Assembly (NCBI RefSeq): GCF_009760915.1
Contig: NZ_VIDQ01000017.1
Coordinates: forward strand, 41,901-105,900
Source: Azohydromonas aeria
Lineage (GTDB): Bacteria; Pseudomonadota; Gammaproteobacteria; Burkholderiales; Burkholderiaceae_C
Reading direction: 5' to 3'
DNA length: 64,000 nt
Position numbers and translations under genes: made by a program. The notes below the pieces were generated by a model that was not told where the DNA came from, did no database searches, and saw only the letters and a program-made list of their open reading frames with translations. Below, in pieces: positions 17,008-26,573 of this stretch; the stretch's first letter is position 1, and every line of letters starts with the position of its first letter.

Positions 17008-19710
17008 TCATGGGGCCGCCGCCGCTTCCACGGCGTCGTCGGCCAGCGCGCGGGTGACGATCTCGCGCACGTCGCTGGACAGGTCGGGCTTGGCCGCCAC
17101 GCGGGCAATGGCCTCGCGCGCCGCGCCGCGGTAGGGCTCGGCCAGCTTGCGCCAGCGGTCCATCACGCGCGCCAGGCGTGCGGCCAGCTGCGGGTTCATG
17201 GCGTCGATCTCCATGACGCGCTCGGCCCAGAACACGTAGCCCGCGGCGTCGGCGCGGTGGAAGGCCGCCGGGTTGAACATCGTCAGCGAGAACAGCAGGC
17301 TGCGCGCGCGGTTCGGGTTGCGCAGCGAGAAGTCCGGGTGCTTCATCAATGCCTTGACGCGGGCGAAGACGCGGCCCTCCTGCTCCGGCGCGCGCGCCTG
17401 CAGCGCGAACCACTTGTCGAGCACCAGCGCGTCGTTCCTGAACAGGGCGTGGAACTTCGCCAGCGCGGGCTCGGCCAGCTCGGCATGCGACTCGACCAGG
17501 GCCGAGAGCGCACCGAGCCGCTCGGTCATGTTGGTGGCGTCCTTGAAGCGCTGGTAGGCGCGGCCCGGCCACACCGGGTCGCCGCTGCGCTGCGCGTGCA
17601 GGCACAGCATCGACAGCGCCAGGTTGGCCAGCGCGCGCCGCCCGGCTTGCGCCACCGAGGGCTCGTAGGCCTCGTGCGTGGCGAGCTGCTCGTAGATGGC
17701 GGCCCAGTCGGCGTGCAGCCGCTCGGCCAGTTGCCGGCGCATCGACTCGCGCACCGCGTGCACCTGCTGCGGATCGACCACCGCCAGCTGCTCGGCCACG
17801 TAGCCCTCGCTGGGCAGCTGCAGCACCAGCTCCTTGAACGAGGCGTCCAGGCCCGGGTGGTGCAGCACGGCGCGCATGGCCTCGACGAAGGCGTCGTCGA
17901 GCTGCGCCGGCGCCTGCCCCGAGGCGGCGGCGCACAGGCGCGAGAGCGCCAGCTTCTGGCCCGACTCCCAGCGGTTGAAGGCGTCGCTGTCGTGCGCCAG
18001 CAGCACCAGGCGCTCGGCATCGGTGAGGCCGTCGTCGAGCGTCACCGGCGCGGAGAAGCCGCGCAGCAGCGAGGGCACCGGCGCGGCGTCCACGTTGACG
18101 AACACCCAGCTCTGCTGCGGCTGCTCCAGCACCAGCACGCGCGAGGTGGCGCCGGGGTTGTCCTCGCCTTCGAGCTGCAGCGCCAGCGACGTGCCGTCAC
18201 CCGCGAGCAGCCCCATCGCCACGGGAATGACGAAGGGCTGCTTCACCGGCTGGCCGGGGGAGGGCGCGCAGCGCTGTTGCAGCGTCAACGTGTAGCGGCG
18301 GCCCTCGGCGTCGTAGCTGCCGCGCGCGGTCACGGCCGGCGTGCCGGCCTGGGCGTACCAGCGCTTGAAGGCATCGAGCCGCACCGACAAGGCGCTGTCA
18401 GGGTTGGCATCCGCGATCGCCTGGGCGAAGTCATCGCAAGTGACGGCCTGCCCGTCGTGCCGCGCGAAGTACAGGCTCATTCCCTGGCGGAAGCCTTCGC
18501 GGCCCACCAGCGTGGCCATCATGCGCACGACCTCGGCGCCCTTGTCGTAGACGGTGGCGGTGTAGAAGTTGTTGATCTCGGCGTAGCTGTCCGGGCGCAC
18601 CGGGTGGGCCATGGGGCCGGCGTCCTCGGGGAACTGCGCCGCGCGCAGCTGGCGCACGTCCTCGATGCGGCGCACGGCGCGCGCGCTGGCGCCGCCGCTC
18701 ATGTCCATCGAGAACTCCTGGTCGCGGTAGACGGTCAGGCCTTCCTTGAGGCTGAGCTGGAACCAGTCGCGGCAGGTGATGCGGTTGCCCGTCCAGTTGT
18801 GGAAGTACTCGTGGGCGACCACGCTTTCCACGCCGAAGAAGTCGATGTCGGTGGCCGTGGCCGGGCTGGCCAGCACGAACTTGGTGTTGAAGATGTTGAG
18901 GCCTTTGTTCTCCATGGCCCCCATGTTGAAGTCCTCGACCGCCACGATCATGAAGCGCTCGAGGTCCAGCGGCAGCCCGAAGCGCGCCTCGTCCCACACC
19001 ACCGAGGCGATGAGCGAGTTCATCGCGTGCTCGGTCTTGTCGAGGTCGCCGCGGCGCACGAACACCTGCAGCAGGTGCTCGCGGCCGCTGCGGGTGCGGA
19101 TCTTCTGCTCGCGCGCCACCAGGTCGGCCGCCACCAGCGCGAACAGGTAGCTGGGCTTGGGGAAGGGGTCGTGCCACTTGGCGTAGTGGCGCCCGGCCGC
19201 AAGCTCCCCTTGCTCGACCAGGTTGCCGTTCGAGAGCAGCACCGGGTACTTCGCCTTGTCCGCGCGTAGCGTGACCGTGTAGACGGCCATCACGTCGGGT
19301 CGGTCGAGGAAGTAGGTGATGCGCCGGAAGCCCTCGGCCTCGCACTGCGTGAAGAAGCCGTTGCCGCTGGTGTAGAGGCCGGAGAGCTCGGTGTTCTTCT
19401 CCGGGCAGCAGCTGTTGCGGATCTCGAGCAGGAAGGACTCGCCTTCGGGCGGGTGGTCGATCACGAGCATGCCGTCCTCGTGGCGGAAGCTCACGCTCTC
19501 GCCGTTGGCCAGCACGCGCAGCAGCGTGAGGCCCTCGCCGTGCAGGCGCAGCGGCTGCGGCGCGGCCTGCGCGTCGCGCTCGATGAGCAGCTTCGAGCTC
19601 ACCAGCGTCTTGGCCGGCTCCAGGTCGAAGCAAAGGTCGACGCTGCGGATGCGGAACGCCGGCGCGAGGTAATCCTCGCGGCGGACCAGGGTGACGGTGC
19701 CTTCGCGCAT
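17008..19710 (-). CDS. pepN: Aminopeptidase N (M1 family)
   Basis: A 900-residue M1 zinc aminopeptidase of the bacterial PepN type, acting on peptides in the cytoplasm. The exopeptidase motif GAMEN is at residues 264-268. The zinc motif HEYFH is at 300-304, with the third ligand Glu323 exactly 18 residues later. The C-terminal helical domain is complete; length is as expected (E. coli 870). No signal peptide is present. ATG at 19710 starts [14 protein letters not shown]. It lies 84 bp downstream of prfB and 46 bp upstream of fbp on the same strand; a GC-rich stem-loop in the prfB-pepN gap may separate their transcripts. Confidence 0.97.
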   Translation of the reverse strand: MREGTVTLVRREDYLAPAFRIRSVDLCFDLEPAKTLVSSKLLIERDAQAAPQPLRLHGEGLTLLRVLANGESVSFRHEDGMLVIDHPPEGESFLLEIRNSCCPEKNTELSGLYTSGNGFFTQCEAEGFRRITYFLDRPDVMAVYTVTLRADKAKYPVLLSNGNLVEQGELAAGRHYAKWHDPFPKPSYLFALVAADLVAREQKIRTRSGREHLLQVFVRRGDLDKTEHAMNSLIASVVWDEARFGLPLDLERFMIVAVEDFNMGAMENKGLNIFNTKFVLASPATATDIDFFGVESVVAHEYFHNWTGNRITCRDWFQLSLKEGLTVYRDQEFSMDMSGGASARAVRRIEDVRQLRAAQFPEDAGPMAHPVRPDSYAEINNFYTATVYDKGAEVVRMMATLVGREGFRQGMSLYFARHDGQAVTCDDFAQAIADANPDSALSVRLDAFKRWYAQAGTPAVTARGSYDAEGRRYTLTLQQRCAPSPGQPVKQPFVIPVAMGLLAGDGTSLALQLEGEDNPGATSRVLVLEQPQQSWVFVNVDAAPVPSLLRGFSAPVTLDDGLTDAERLVLLAHDSDAFNRWESGQKLALSRLCAAASGQAPAQLDDAFVEAMRAVLHHPGLDASFKELVLQLPSEGYVAEQLAVVDPQQVHAVRESMRRQLAERLHADWAAIYEQLATHEAYEPSVAQAGRRALANLALSMLCLHAQRSGDPVWPGRAYQRFKDATNMTERLGALSALVESHAELAEPALAKFHALFRNDALVLDKWFALQARAPEQEGRVFARVKALMKHPDFSLRNPNRARSLLFSLTMFNPAAFHRADAAGYVFWAERVMEIDAMNPQLAARLARVMDRWRKLAEPYRGAAREAIARVAAKPDLSSDVREIVTRALADDAVEAAAAP

Positions 19711-19752
19711 GGGCTGCTGCTCCGGTGCTTGTCGGGTGACGGTTGATGTGGG

Positions 19753-19784
19753 CCGGGCCGGCCGCTGCGAGCGGACCGGCCCGG
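19753..19784 (-). terminator. GC-rich stem-loop downstream of prfB (possible terminator)
   Basis: An inverted repeat CCGGGCCGG-CCGC / GCGG-A-CCGGCCCGG with a 5-nt loop lies in the gap between prfB and pepN. There is no T-tract, so it may only pause polymerase or stabilise the mRNA end. Confidence 0.4.
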
Positions 19785-19794
19785 GATGCGGGGC

Positions 19795-20899
19795 TTACAG
19801 GCCCTGCTTGAGGCTGGCGGCAATGAAGTTGTCGAGATCGCCGTCGAGCACCTTCTGGGTGTTGGAGATCTCGACGTTGGTGCGCAGGTCCTTGATGCGG
19901 CTCTGATCGAGCACGTAGGAGCGGATCTGGTGGCCCCAGCCCACGTCGGTCTTGGCGTCTTCGAGCTTCTGCTGCTCGGCCATCTTCTTGCGCATCTCGT
20001 GCTCGTACAGGCGCGAGCGCAGCATCTGCCAGGCCTCGTCGCGGTTGCGGTGCTGCGAGCGGTCGTTCTGGCACTGCACGACGATGCCGGTGGGGATGTG
20101 CGTGAGGCGCACGGCCGAGTCGGTCTTGTTGATGTGCTGGCCGCCGGCGCCGGAGGCGCGGAAGGTGTCGGTGCGCACGTCGGCCGGGTTGATGTCGATC
20201 TCGATGGAGTCGTCGACTTCCGGGTACACGAACAGCGAGGCGAAGCTGGTGTGGCGCCCGCCGGAGCTGTCGAAGGGGCTCTTGCGCACGAGGCGGTGCA
20301 CGCCGGTCTCGGTGCGCAGGTGGCCGAAGGCGTAGTCGCCCTCGACCTTGATCGTGGCGCTGCGGATGCCGGCCACGTCCCCTTCCGTCTCCTCCATGAC
20401 CTCGGTCTTGAAGCCCTTGCGCTCGCAGTACTTGAGGTACTGGCGCAGCAGCATGCTGGCCCAGTCGCAGGCCTCGGTGCCGCCGGCGCCGGCCTGGATG
20501 TCGATGAAGCAGTTGCTCGGGTCGGCGGGGTTGTTGAACATGCGGCGGAACTCGAGCTGCTCCACCACGGCCTGCAGGGCCTGCGCCTCGGACTCGATGT
20601 GCTCCAGGGCGGCCACGTCCTCGTCGGCCTTGCTCATCTCCCAGAGCTCGAGGTTGTCGCCGAGGTTGCGCTCGAGGTGGTTGATGGTCTCGACCACCGT
20701 CTCCAGCGTCTTCTTCTCGCGCCCGAGTTCCTGGGCGCGCTTGGGATCGTTCCAGACGCTGGGGTTCTCCAGCGCGGCGTTGACTTCGTTCAGGCGGAGC
20801 GCTTTGCGGTCGTAGTCAAAGATACCCCCTTAGCGCACTGGTGCGCTCGCTCAGGTCGGTCAGCAGGCTGCCGATGGCGTTGATGCGTTCGATGTCCAT
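19795..20899 (-). CDS. prfB: Peptide chain release factor 2 (programmed +1 frameshift)
   Basis: RF2 terminates translation at UGA and UAA. The gene is read in two frames. The first 27 codons start at ATG 20899 and end at an in-frame TGA (20818-20816) in the context AGGGGGTATCTTTGAC. This is the classic autoregulatory site: a Shine-Dalgarno-like AGGGGG 3 nt before CTT-TGA-C. A +1 slip resumes at GAC (20817) and yields 367 residues. The peptidyl-hydrolysis motif GGQ is at 252-254 and the stop-recognition tripeptide SPF is in [10 protein letters not shown]. Low RF2 favours the frameshift. It is divergent from the DUF4212 gene and upstream of pepN. Confidence 0.97.
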
Positions 20900-21037
20900 G
20901 TGTGGGGACCCACGGTCGGTGATGCTTGGAAGGGGTGGAATTTTCGCACGCGCGCCATGCCGGGCCGGGCGGCGCGGGCGATGTAAGAAAATCCGGCCCC
21001 GGCAGTCCGGCCCACGGCCTGCCGCACGGGAGGAGAC

Positions 21038-21355
21038 ATGGACACGCAGGGCCGCCAACAGGCCGACATTCCCAATGACGGCCCGGCCCGCGCGGACGCG
21101 GCCGAGCCCGCCGCGGCGCGGCACTGGCGGCTGACGCTGCGGCTGACGGCGGCGCTGCTGCTGGCGTGGTTCGTGGCCGGCTTCGTGGGCGTGTTCTTCG
21201 CCACCGAGCTGCGCCAGCGCTTCTTCGGCTGGCCACTGGGCTTCTGGTTCGCCTCGCAGGGCGCGCTGCTGGTGTTCCTGGCCATCGTGGCGGTGTATGC
21301 CTGGGCCATGGGCCGCATCGACGCCGCCACCGGGCTGGCCGAGGAGGAGGGCTGA
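21038..21355 (+). CDS. DUF4212 small subunit of a sodium:solute symporter
   Basis: A 105-residue membrane protein of the DUF4212 family, which is found directly upstream of SSS-family symporters and is regarded as their small subunit. It has a soluble N terminus of about 30 residues and two membrane helices (LRLTAALLLAWFVAGFVGVFF and an ASQGALLVFLAIVAVYAWAM segment). ATG at 21038 follows GGGAGGAG. The symporter gene starts 1 bp after its stop codon, so the two are surely co-transcribed. Confidence 0.88.
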   Translation: MDTQGRQQADIPNDGPARADAAEPAAARHWRLTLRLTAALLLAWFVAGFVGVFFATELRQRFFGWPLGFWFASQGALLVFLAIVAVYAWAMGRIDAATGLAEEEG

Positions 21356-21356
21356 G

Positions 21357-23450
21357 ATGGCGGCACCGCCGGTCACGCGCTCGTTCTCGCCGCAGCGTTT
21401 TCGCGCCCGGCTGCACCTCATCTACATCGGCTTTGCGCTGGGCTTCATCGCCTTCGTGGCGCTGCTGGGGCTGGCCGAGCACCTGGCCGGGCTGTCCAAG
21501 CGCTGGATCGGCTTCGCCTTCCTGCTCATGACGGTGCTGGTCTATGCCGGCATCGGCATCCTCAGCCGCACCACCGACCCGGCCGAGTACTACGTGGCGG
21601 GCCGGCGCGTGCCGGCCTTCTACAACGGCATGGCCACCGCCGCGGACTGGATGAGCGCGGCCTCCTTCATCGGCATGGCCGGCACGCTCTACCTCAGCGG
21701 CTTCGGCGGCCTGGCCTACATCGTGGGCTGGACCGGCGGCTACTGCCTGATGGCGCTGCTGCTGGCGCCCTACCTGCGCAAGTTCGGCCAGTACACGATT
21801 CCCGACTTCCTGGGCGCGCGCTACGAGGGCCACCTGCCGCGGCTCATCGGCGCGGCCTGCACCATCCTGGTCAGTTTTACTTATCTCGTTGCCCAGATTT
21901 ATGGGGTGGGCCTGATCACGGCGCGGCTCACGGGGCTGCCCTTCGAGGTGGGCGTGTTCGTGGGCCTGGGCGGGGTGCTGGTGTGCTCGTTCCTGGGCGG
22001 CATGCGCGCGGTGACGTGGACGCAGGTGGCGCAGTACATCGTGCTCATCGTGGCCTACCTGGTGCCGGTGTGCTGGCTCGCGGCCAAGCAGACCGGCCTG
22101 CCGCTGCCGCTGCTGGTCTACGGCGTGCAGCTGGAAAAGGTGAGCGAGCGCGAGCAGCAGCTCAAGCTCGACATTGCGGAGAAGGAGGTGATCGCCACCT
22201 TCCAGGGCCGTGCCGACGCCTACGCGCGCCGCCTGGAGAACGTGCCCGCGGCGCTGGAGGCCGAGGTCGATGCCGCCAAGGCGCGCGTGGCGCGGCTCAA
22301 GCACACCAACGCGCCGCAGTCGGAGATCCACGCCGCGGAGCGCGCGCTGGCGCAGCTGCCGCACAACGAGGCCGAGGCGCGCCGGCGCTGGGAGGCGGAA
22401 AAGGCCGCCAACGAGGCGCGCGCGCGGCCGCTGGCGGGCATGCCCGAGCATGCCGTGCCCTTTGCCGGCGAGCCCGACGGCGACCCGCTCGCGCGCAGCG
22501 GCCCTGAGGACTCGCGGCGCAACTTCCTGGCGCTGGTGTTCTGCCTGATGGTGGGATCGGCGGCGCTGCCGCACGTGCTCACGCGTTACTACACGACGCC
22601 CAGCGTGCGCGAGGCGCGCGCCTCCGTGGCGTGGAGCCTGTTCTTCATCGTGCTGCTCTACGTCACGGCGCCGGCGCTGGCGGTGCTGGTCAAGTACGAG
22701 ATCTTCAACGTGCTGGTGGGCACGCCCTTCGACCAGCTGCCGGCGTGGATCGCCAACTGGTCGAAGGTCGATCCGGCGCTGCTGTCGGTGCAGGACGTCA
22801 ACGGCGACGGCATCTTCCAGCTCGGCGAGATGAAGATCGGCGGCGACATCATCATGCTGGCCACCCCGGAGATCGCCGGGCTGCCCTACGTCATCGCCGG
22901 CATGGTGGCTGCCGGCGGCCTGGCCGCGGCGCTGTCCACCGCTGACGGGCTGCTGCTGAGCATCTCCAACGCGCTGGGCCACGACACCTACTACCGCGTC
23001 ATCAACCCCGGCGCGCCCACCGCGCGGCGCGTGACCATCTCCAAGGCGCTGCTGCTGGTGGTGGCGCTGGCCGCCGCGGCCGTGGCGGCGCAGAAGCCCG
23101 CGGACATCCTGTTCCTGGTCTCGGCCACCTTCTCGCTGGCGGCCTCGGCCTTCTTTCCGGCGCTGGTGCTGGGCATCTTCTGGAAGCGCGCCACGCGCAC
23201 CGCCGCCTGCTGGGGCATGGTGCTGGGGCTGGGCAGCGCGGTGCTGTACATGGTGCTGACGCAGCCCTGGCTGCGCCGGCTCTTCGGCATCGAGGCGCCG
23301 CTGGAGCTGCTGTGGGGGCTGCACCCGGTCTCTGCCGGCGTGCTGGGCGTGCCGGTGGGCTTCATCACCATCGTGCTGCTGAGCTTCTTCACCCGCGCGC
23401 CCTCGGCCGAGACCCGGGCGCGCGTGGCCGACTGGCGCCACCCTGGGTAA
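21357..23450 (+). CDS. Sodium:solute symporter family protein (ActP/VC_2705-like)
   Basis: A 697-residue symporter of the SSS family, in the group paired with DUF4212; acetate or another short carboxylate is a likely substrate but is not proven. SSS features are the TTDPAEYYVAGR start, GMATAADWMSAASFIG and the GGLAAALSTADGLLL segment. Two parts are unusual. A charged, coiled-coil-like insert of about 120 residues (around 262-385, rich in E, A, K and R) interrupts the membrane helices. A perfect 12-residue EF-hand-type loop, DVNGDGIFQLGE, sits at 480-491. ATG 21357 follows GAGGAGGGCTG. Confidence 0.9.
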   Translation: MAAPPVTRSFSPQRFRARLHLIYIGFALGFIAFVALLGLAEHLAGLSKRWIGFAFLLMTVLVYAGIGILSRTTDPAEYYVAGRRVPAFYNGMATAADWMSAASFIGMAGTLYLSGFGGLAYIVGWTGGYCLMALLLAPYLRKFGQYTIPDFLGARYEGHLPRLIGAACTILVSFTYLVAQIYGVGLITARLTGLPFEVGVFVGLGGVLVCSFLGGMRAVTWTQVAQYIVLIVAYLVPVCWLAAKQTGLPLPLLVYGVQLEKVSEREQQLKLDIAEKEVIATFQGRADAYARRLENVPAALEAEVDAAKARVARLKHTNAPQSEIHAAERALAQLPHNEAEARRRWEAEKAANEARARPLAGMPEHAVPFAGEPDGDPLARSGPEDSRRNFLALVFCLMVGSAALPHVLTRYYTTPSVREARASVAWSLFFIVLLYVTAPALAVLVKYEIFNVLVGTPFDQLPAWIANWSKVDPALLSVQDVNGDGIFQLGEMKIGGDIIMLATPEIAGLPYVIAGMVAAGGLAAALSTADGLLLSISNALGHDTYYRVINPGAPTARRVTISKALLLVVALAAAAVAAQKPADILFLVSATFSLAASAFFPALVLGIFWKRATRTAACWGMVLGLGSAVLYMVLTQPWLRRLFGIEAPLELLWGLHPVSAGVLGVPVGFITIVLLSFFTRAPSAETRARVADWRHPG

Positions 23451-23457
23451 ACCCGAA

Positions 23458-23485
23458 GTGACCTGGATCAATTGAGCTGAATCAA
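23458..23485 (+). promoter_or_regulatory. Two abutting FNR/ANR-like boxes
   Basis: GTGAC-CTGG-ATCAA (23458-23471, 8 of 10 consensus positions) is followed without a gap by TTGAG-CTGA-ATCAA (23472-23485, 9 of 10 against TTGAT-N4-ATCAA). A -10-like TAACCT at 23508-23513 predicts a start near 23520. That places the better box at about -41.5, the classic class II position for FNR activation. The only downstream gene is the 34-codon frame at 23547. Confidence 0.65.
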
Positions 23486-23546
23486 ATCCACTCGATCAGG
23501 GGGTGCCTAACCTGTGCCGCATACAAGAGCGACGCAGGAGACCGAC

Positions 23547-23651
23547 ATGCGCAAGCTGGAAAAGTGCATCGACCGCCTGGGCGGGGCCGAGCTGCTGCTG
23601 GTCAGCCTGGTCGTGATCGGCGTGCCGGCGCTGTTTAGCGCGCTGGTGTGA
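23547..23651 (+). CDS. 34-residue single-helix membrane peptide, putative FNR-controlled
   Basis: A short open frame starting at ATG 23547, preceded by a CAGGAG ribosome-binding site 7 nt away. It encodes a charged N terminus (MRKLEKCIDRLGG) and one hydrophobic helix (AELLLVSLVVIGVPALFSAL), the layout of small inner-membrane peptides that modulate larger complexes. Two FNR-like boxes and a matching -10 lie just upstream. The 3' end overlaps the convergent hydrolase gene by 17 bp. I do not recognise a family. That it is a real gene rests on the combination of promoter, ribosome-binding site and membrane-helix pattern. Confidence 0.6.
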   Translation: MRKLEKCIDRLGGAELLLVSLVVIGVPALFSALV

Positions 23652-24582
23652 CTCCCGGCGCGGCGCCAGGCGCCGCGTCCGCATCCAGGAACTCCTCGAC
23701 CAGCTCCGCCAGCGCCCGCGGCTGGTCGTGGTGCAGCATGTGGCCGCAGCGCGGCAGCACCTCGCGCCGGTGCGGCGGCAGCGTCGCCATGCGGGCCTCG
23801 AAGTCCGCGCGCGGATAGGCCGCGCCCCAGCGGCGCAGCACCTCGGTGTCTTCGCCCTCGACCCACAGCAGCGGCGCCGCGATGCGCGCCCATGCCGCCA
23901 GCGCTTCCTCCTTGCGGTAGAGCACCGGGTTCACGCGCTTGTGCGCCGGGTCGGCGCGCAGCCGCCAGGCGCCGGCGCCGTCGGATTCGGCCCAGTGCGC
24001 GGCCAGCCAGGCGGCCTTGTCCGCATCCAGGAACGGGTCGTTGGCGCGCAGCCGCGCGGCCACCGCCTCCAGGCTGGCGTAGGGTTTCAGCGCCGGCGGC
24101 GCCTTGAGCTCGTCGAGCCACTTCTCCAGCCGCGACGGCGCCTGCGCGGCACGGCTGTCGGGCATGCCGAAGCCTTCCAGGTTGACCAGGCGCCGCACGC
24201 GCCCCGGCCGCACGCCGGCATAGACCATCGCCACGTTGCCGCCCATGCTGTGGCCGACGAGGTCCACCGGCGCGTCGGGGCTGAGCGCGTCGAGCAGCGC
24301 GTCGAGGTCGCCCAGGTAGTCCGGAAACCAGTAGGCGTCGGCGCCGGGCACGGCGCTGCGGCCGAAGCCGCGCCAGTCCGGGGCCACGATCCAGCGCGGC
24401 GCCTGCAGCGCATCCACCAGGAACTGGAACGACGCGCCCACGTCCATCCAGCCGTGCAGCAGCACCAGCAGTGGGCGCTGCGGCGCCGCCAGCGCCGGCT
24501 CGCCCCAGCACTGCAGGTGGTACTTCAAGCCCCGGATGTCCAGGAAGCGGCTGGCGGCGGGGATGCGCGGTTCGTAGCTCAT
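23635..24582 (-). CDS. Alpha/beta hydrolase
   Basis: A 315-residue alpha/beta-fold hydrolase of the epoxide-hydrolase/esterase type. The oxyanion segment LLHGWMDVG, the nucleophile elbow GHSMGG (Ser), a likely acid in VEGEDTEV and the catalytic His in PRCGHMLHHD are in the expected order. Two ATGs are close together (24591 and 24582); 24582 is used. The gene is divergent from the acyl-CoA synthetase (73 bp apart). The two could act on related acyl substrates, but nothing in the sequence proves this. Confidence 0.85.
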   Translation of the reverse strand: MSYEPRIPAASRFLDIRGLKYHLQCWGEPALAAPQRPLLVLLHGWMDVGASFQFLVDALQAPRWIVAPDWRGFGRSAVPGADAYWFPDYLGDLDALLDALSPDAPVDLVGHSMGGNVAMVYAGVRPGRVRRLVNLEGFGMPDSRAAQAPSRLEKWLDELKAPPALKPYASLEAVAARLRANDPFLDADKAAWLAAHWAESDGAGAWRLRADPAHKRVNPVLYRKEEALAAWARIAAPLLWVEGEDTEVLRRWGAAYPRADFEARMATLPPHRREVLPRCGHMLHHDQPRALAELVEEFLDADAAPGAAPGVTPAR

Positions 24583-24655
24583 GCGCCGCATGCTAGGCCA
24601 GCCGCGGGTTGTGCCGGGCTGGCAGCCGCCATAGGCGCTCCTAAGCTGTCCCGCC

Positions 24656-26476
24656 ATGCGAACCGACCCTGACATCCCCCGTTCCGAGGCCGCCGAGCCG
24701 ATGGCGTCCTCTCCATCGACGCCCGACCGCCACGCCGCCCTGGCACAGGCCTGGCGCTGGCGCGTGCCGGCCGACTTCAACATTGCCCAGGCCTGTTGCA
24801 GGCGCTGGGCGCGCGAGACGCCCGGCGCCGTGGCGATCCGGCAGGTGGCGGCGGACGGCCGCGTCGAGACCGTCAGCTACGCCCGGCTGCAGGCCGACGT
24901 GAACCGCCTCTCGCACGCGCTGCGCCGCCTGGGCGTGGCGCGCGGCGACCGGGTAGCGATCGTGCTGCCGCAGCGCATCGAGACGGCGGTGGCGCACATG
25001 GCGGTGCACCAGATCGGCGCCGTCGCCATGCCGCTGACCACGCTGTTCGGCCCCGAGGCGCTGGAATTCCGGCTGCGGCACAGCGAGTCGGTGCTGGCCT
25101 TGACGGACGAAAGCGGCATCGAGGCGCTGCGCGGCCTGCGCGCGGCCGTGCCGACGCTGCGCACGCTGCTGGCCGTGGGCCAGGCGCAGGGCCGCGGCGA
25201 CGCGGACTGGGACGCGGCGCTGGCGGCCGAGTCCGACGCCTTCGAGCCCGCGGCGACCAGCGCCGAGGACCCGGCCATCCTGATCTACACCAGCGGCACC
25301 ACCGGCGCCCCGAAGGGCGCGCTGCTGCCGCAGCGGGCGCTGCTGGGCAACCTGACCGGCTTCGTCGCCAGCCAGAACGGCTTCGACCTGCCGGCGCCCT
25401 GGGGCCTGCCGGCGCTGGACGCGGGCCGGACCGGGCCGGCCTCCATCCCCGCGCCCGGCCCGTTCTGGAGCCCGGCCGACTGGGCCTGGACCGGCGGCCT
25501 GATGGATGTGCTGCTGCCCGTGCTCTTCTTCGGCCGCGAGGTGCTGGCGTATCGCGGCCGCTTCGATGCGGTGCGCGCCTTCGAGCTGCTGCAGGAGCAT
25601 CGCGTCACGCACAGCTTCCTTTTCCCGACGGCGCTGAAAGCCATGATGAAAGCCGTGCCGCAGCCGCGCGGACGTTTCACGTTGCGCCTGCGCGGCCTGA
25701 TGAGCGCGGGCGAGGCGGTGGGCGACGCCGTCTTCAACTGGTGCCGCGACGAGGTCGGCGTGGTGGTGAACGAGATGTTCGGCCAGACGGAGGTGAACTA
25801 CATCGTCGGCAACTGCGCCACGCCCCGGACCGCCGACGGCCGCGTGGCGCAGGGCTGGCCGGCACGGCCGGGCAGCATGGGGCGCGGCTATCCCGGGCAC
25901 CGCGTGGCCGTGATCGACGACGCCGGCAACGTCTGCCCGCCCGGCGTGGTGGGCGACGTGGCGCTGCACCGCCTGGACATGCACGGCGACCCGGACCCGA
26001 TCTTCTTCCTGGGCTACTGGCGCAACGAGGAGGCCACGCGCGCGAAGTTCACGGGTGACCCGGCCAACAGCTGGTGCCGCACCGGCGACATGGCCGAGAT
26101 GGATGCCGAGGGCTACCTCTGGTATCGCGGGCGCAGCGACGACATGTTCAAGGCGGCGGGCTACCGCATCGGCCCGGGAGAAATAGAAAACTGCCTGCTG
26201 AAGCACCCGGCGGTGGCCAATGCGGCGGTGGTGCCGAAACCCGACGCCGAGCGGGGTGCAATCGTGAAAGCCTTCGTGGTGCTGGCGGCCGGTTTCCAGG
26301 GCGACGCGGCGCTGATCGAGGAGTTGCAGCAGCACGTGCGCGGGCGGCTGGCGCCCTATGAATATCCCAAGGAAATCGAGTTCATCGAGCAGCTGCCGAT
26401 GACGACGACGGGGAAGGTGCAGCGGAAGGTGTTGAGGGAGCGGGAAGCGGCGCGGGCTTCAAGCGGACAGGGCTGA
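24656..26476 (+). CDS. Acyl-CoA synthetase (AMP-forming, medium-chain type)
   Basis: A 606-residue member of the ANL superfamily that activates a carboxylic acid to its CoA thioester through an acyl-adenylate. The P-loop-like motif YTSGTTGAPKG, the NEMFGQTE adenylate motif, the WCRTGDMAEMD hinge region and the catalytic lysine in TTTGKVQRK are all present. The overall pattern is closest to the ACSM/medium-chain group. ATG at 24656 is used; an internal ATG at 24701 is an alternative because the first 15 residues look non-conserved. It is divergent from an alpha/beta hydrolase. The exact acid is not predictable. Confidence 0.9.
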   Translation: MRTDPDIPRSEAAEPMASSPSTPDRHAALAQAWRWRVPADFNIAQACCRRWARETPGAVAIRQVAADGRVETVSYARLQADVNRLSHALRRLGVARGDRVAIVLPQRIETAVAHMAVHQIGAVAMPLTTLFGPEALEFRLRHSESVLALTDESGIEALRGLRAAVPTLRTLLAVGQAQGRGDADWDAALAAESDAFEPAATSAEDPAILIYTSGTTGAPKGALLPQRALLGNLTGFVASQNGFDLPAPWGLPALDAGRTGPASIPAPGPFWSPADWAWTGGLMDVLLPVLFFGREVLAYRGRFDAVRAFELLQEHRVTHSFLFPTALKAMMKAVPQPRGRFTLRLRGLMSAGEAVGDAVFNWCRDEVGVVVNEMFGQTEVNYIVGNCATPRTADGRVAQGWPARPGSMGRGYPGHRVAVIDDAGNVCPPGVVGDVALHRLDMHGDPDPIFFLGYWRNEEATRAKFTGDPANSWCRTGDMAEMDAEGYLWYRGRSDDMFKAAGYRIGPGEIENCLLKHPAVANAAVVPKPDAERGAIVKAFVVLAAGFQGDAALIEELQQHVRGRLAPYEYPKEIEFIEQLPMTTTGKVQRKVLREREAARASSGQG

Positions 26477-26573
26477 GCGTCCGGGTGCGGGCACGGTGGA
26501 TGCCCGCCCGGAGCGCCGGCCGGCCGCGGGCATCGCCGCGGCGCCGGCTTCGTCGGATGAGGAGCCTTCGACC

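Noticed and set aside
20816..20820. In-frame stop in prfB read as a pseudogene
   Set aside because: The context is the standard RF2 programmed frameshift site, and the downstream frame is intact with GGQ and SPF.
20790..23471. An 893-codon antisense frame over the symporter
   Set aside because: Product is rich in Arg, His and Gln with no recognisable motif; the plus-strand symporter explains the region fully.
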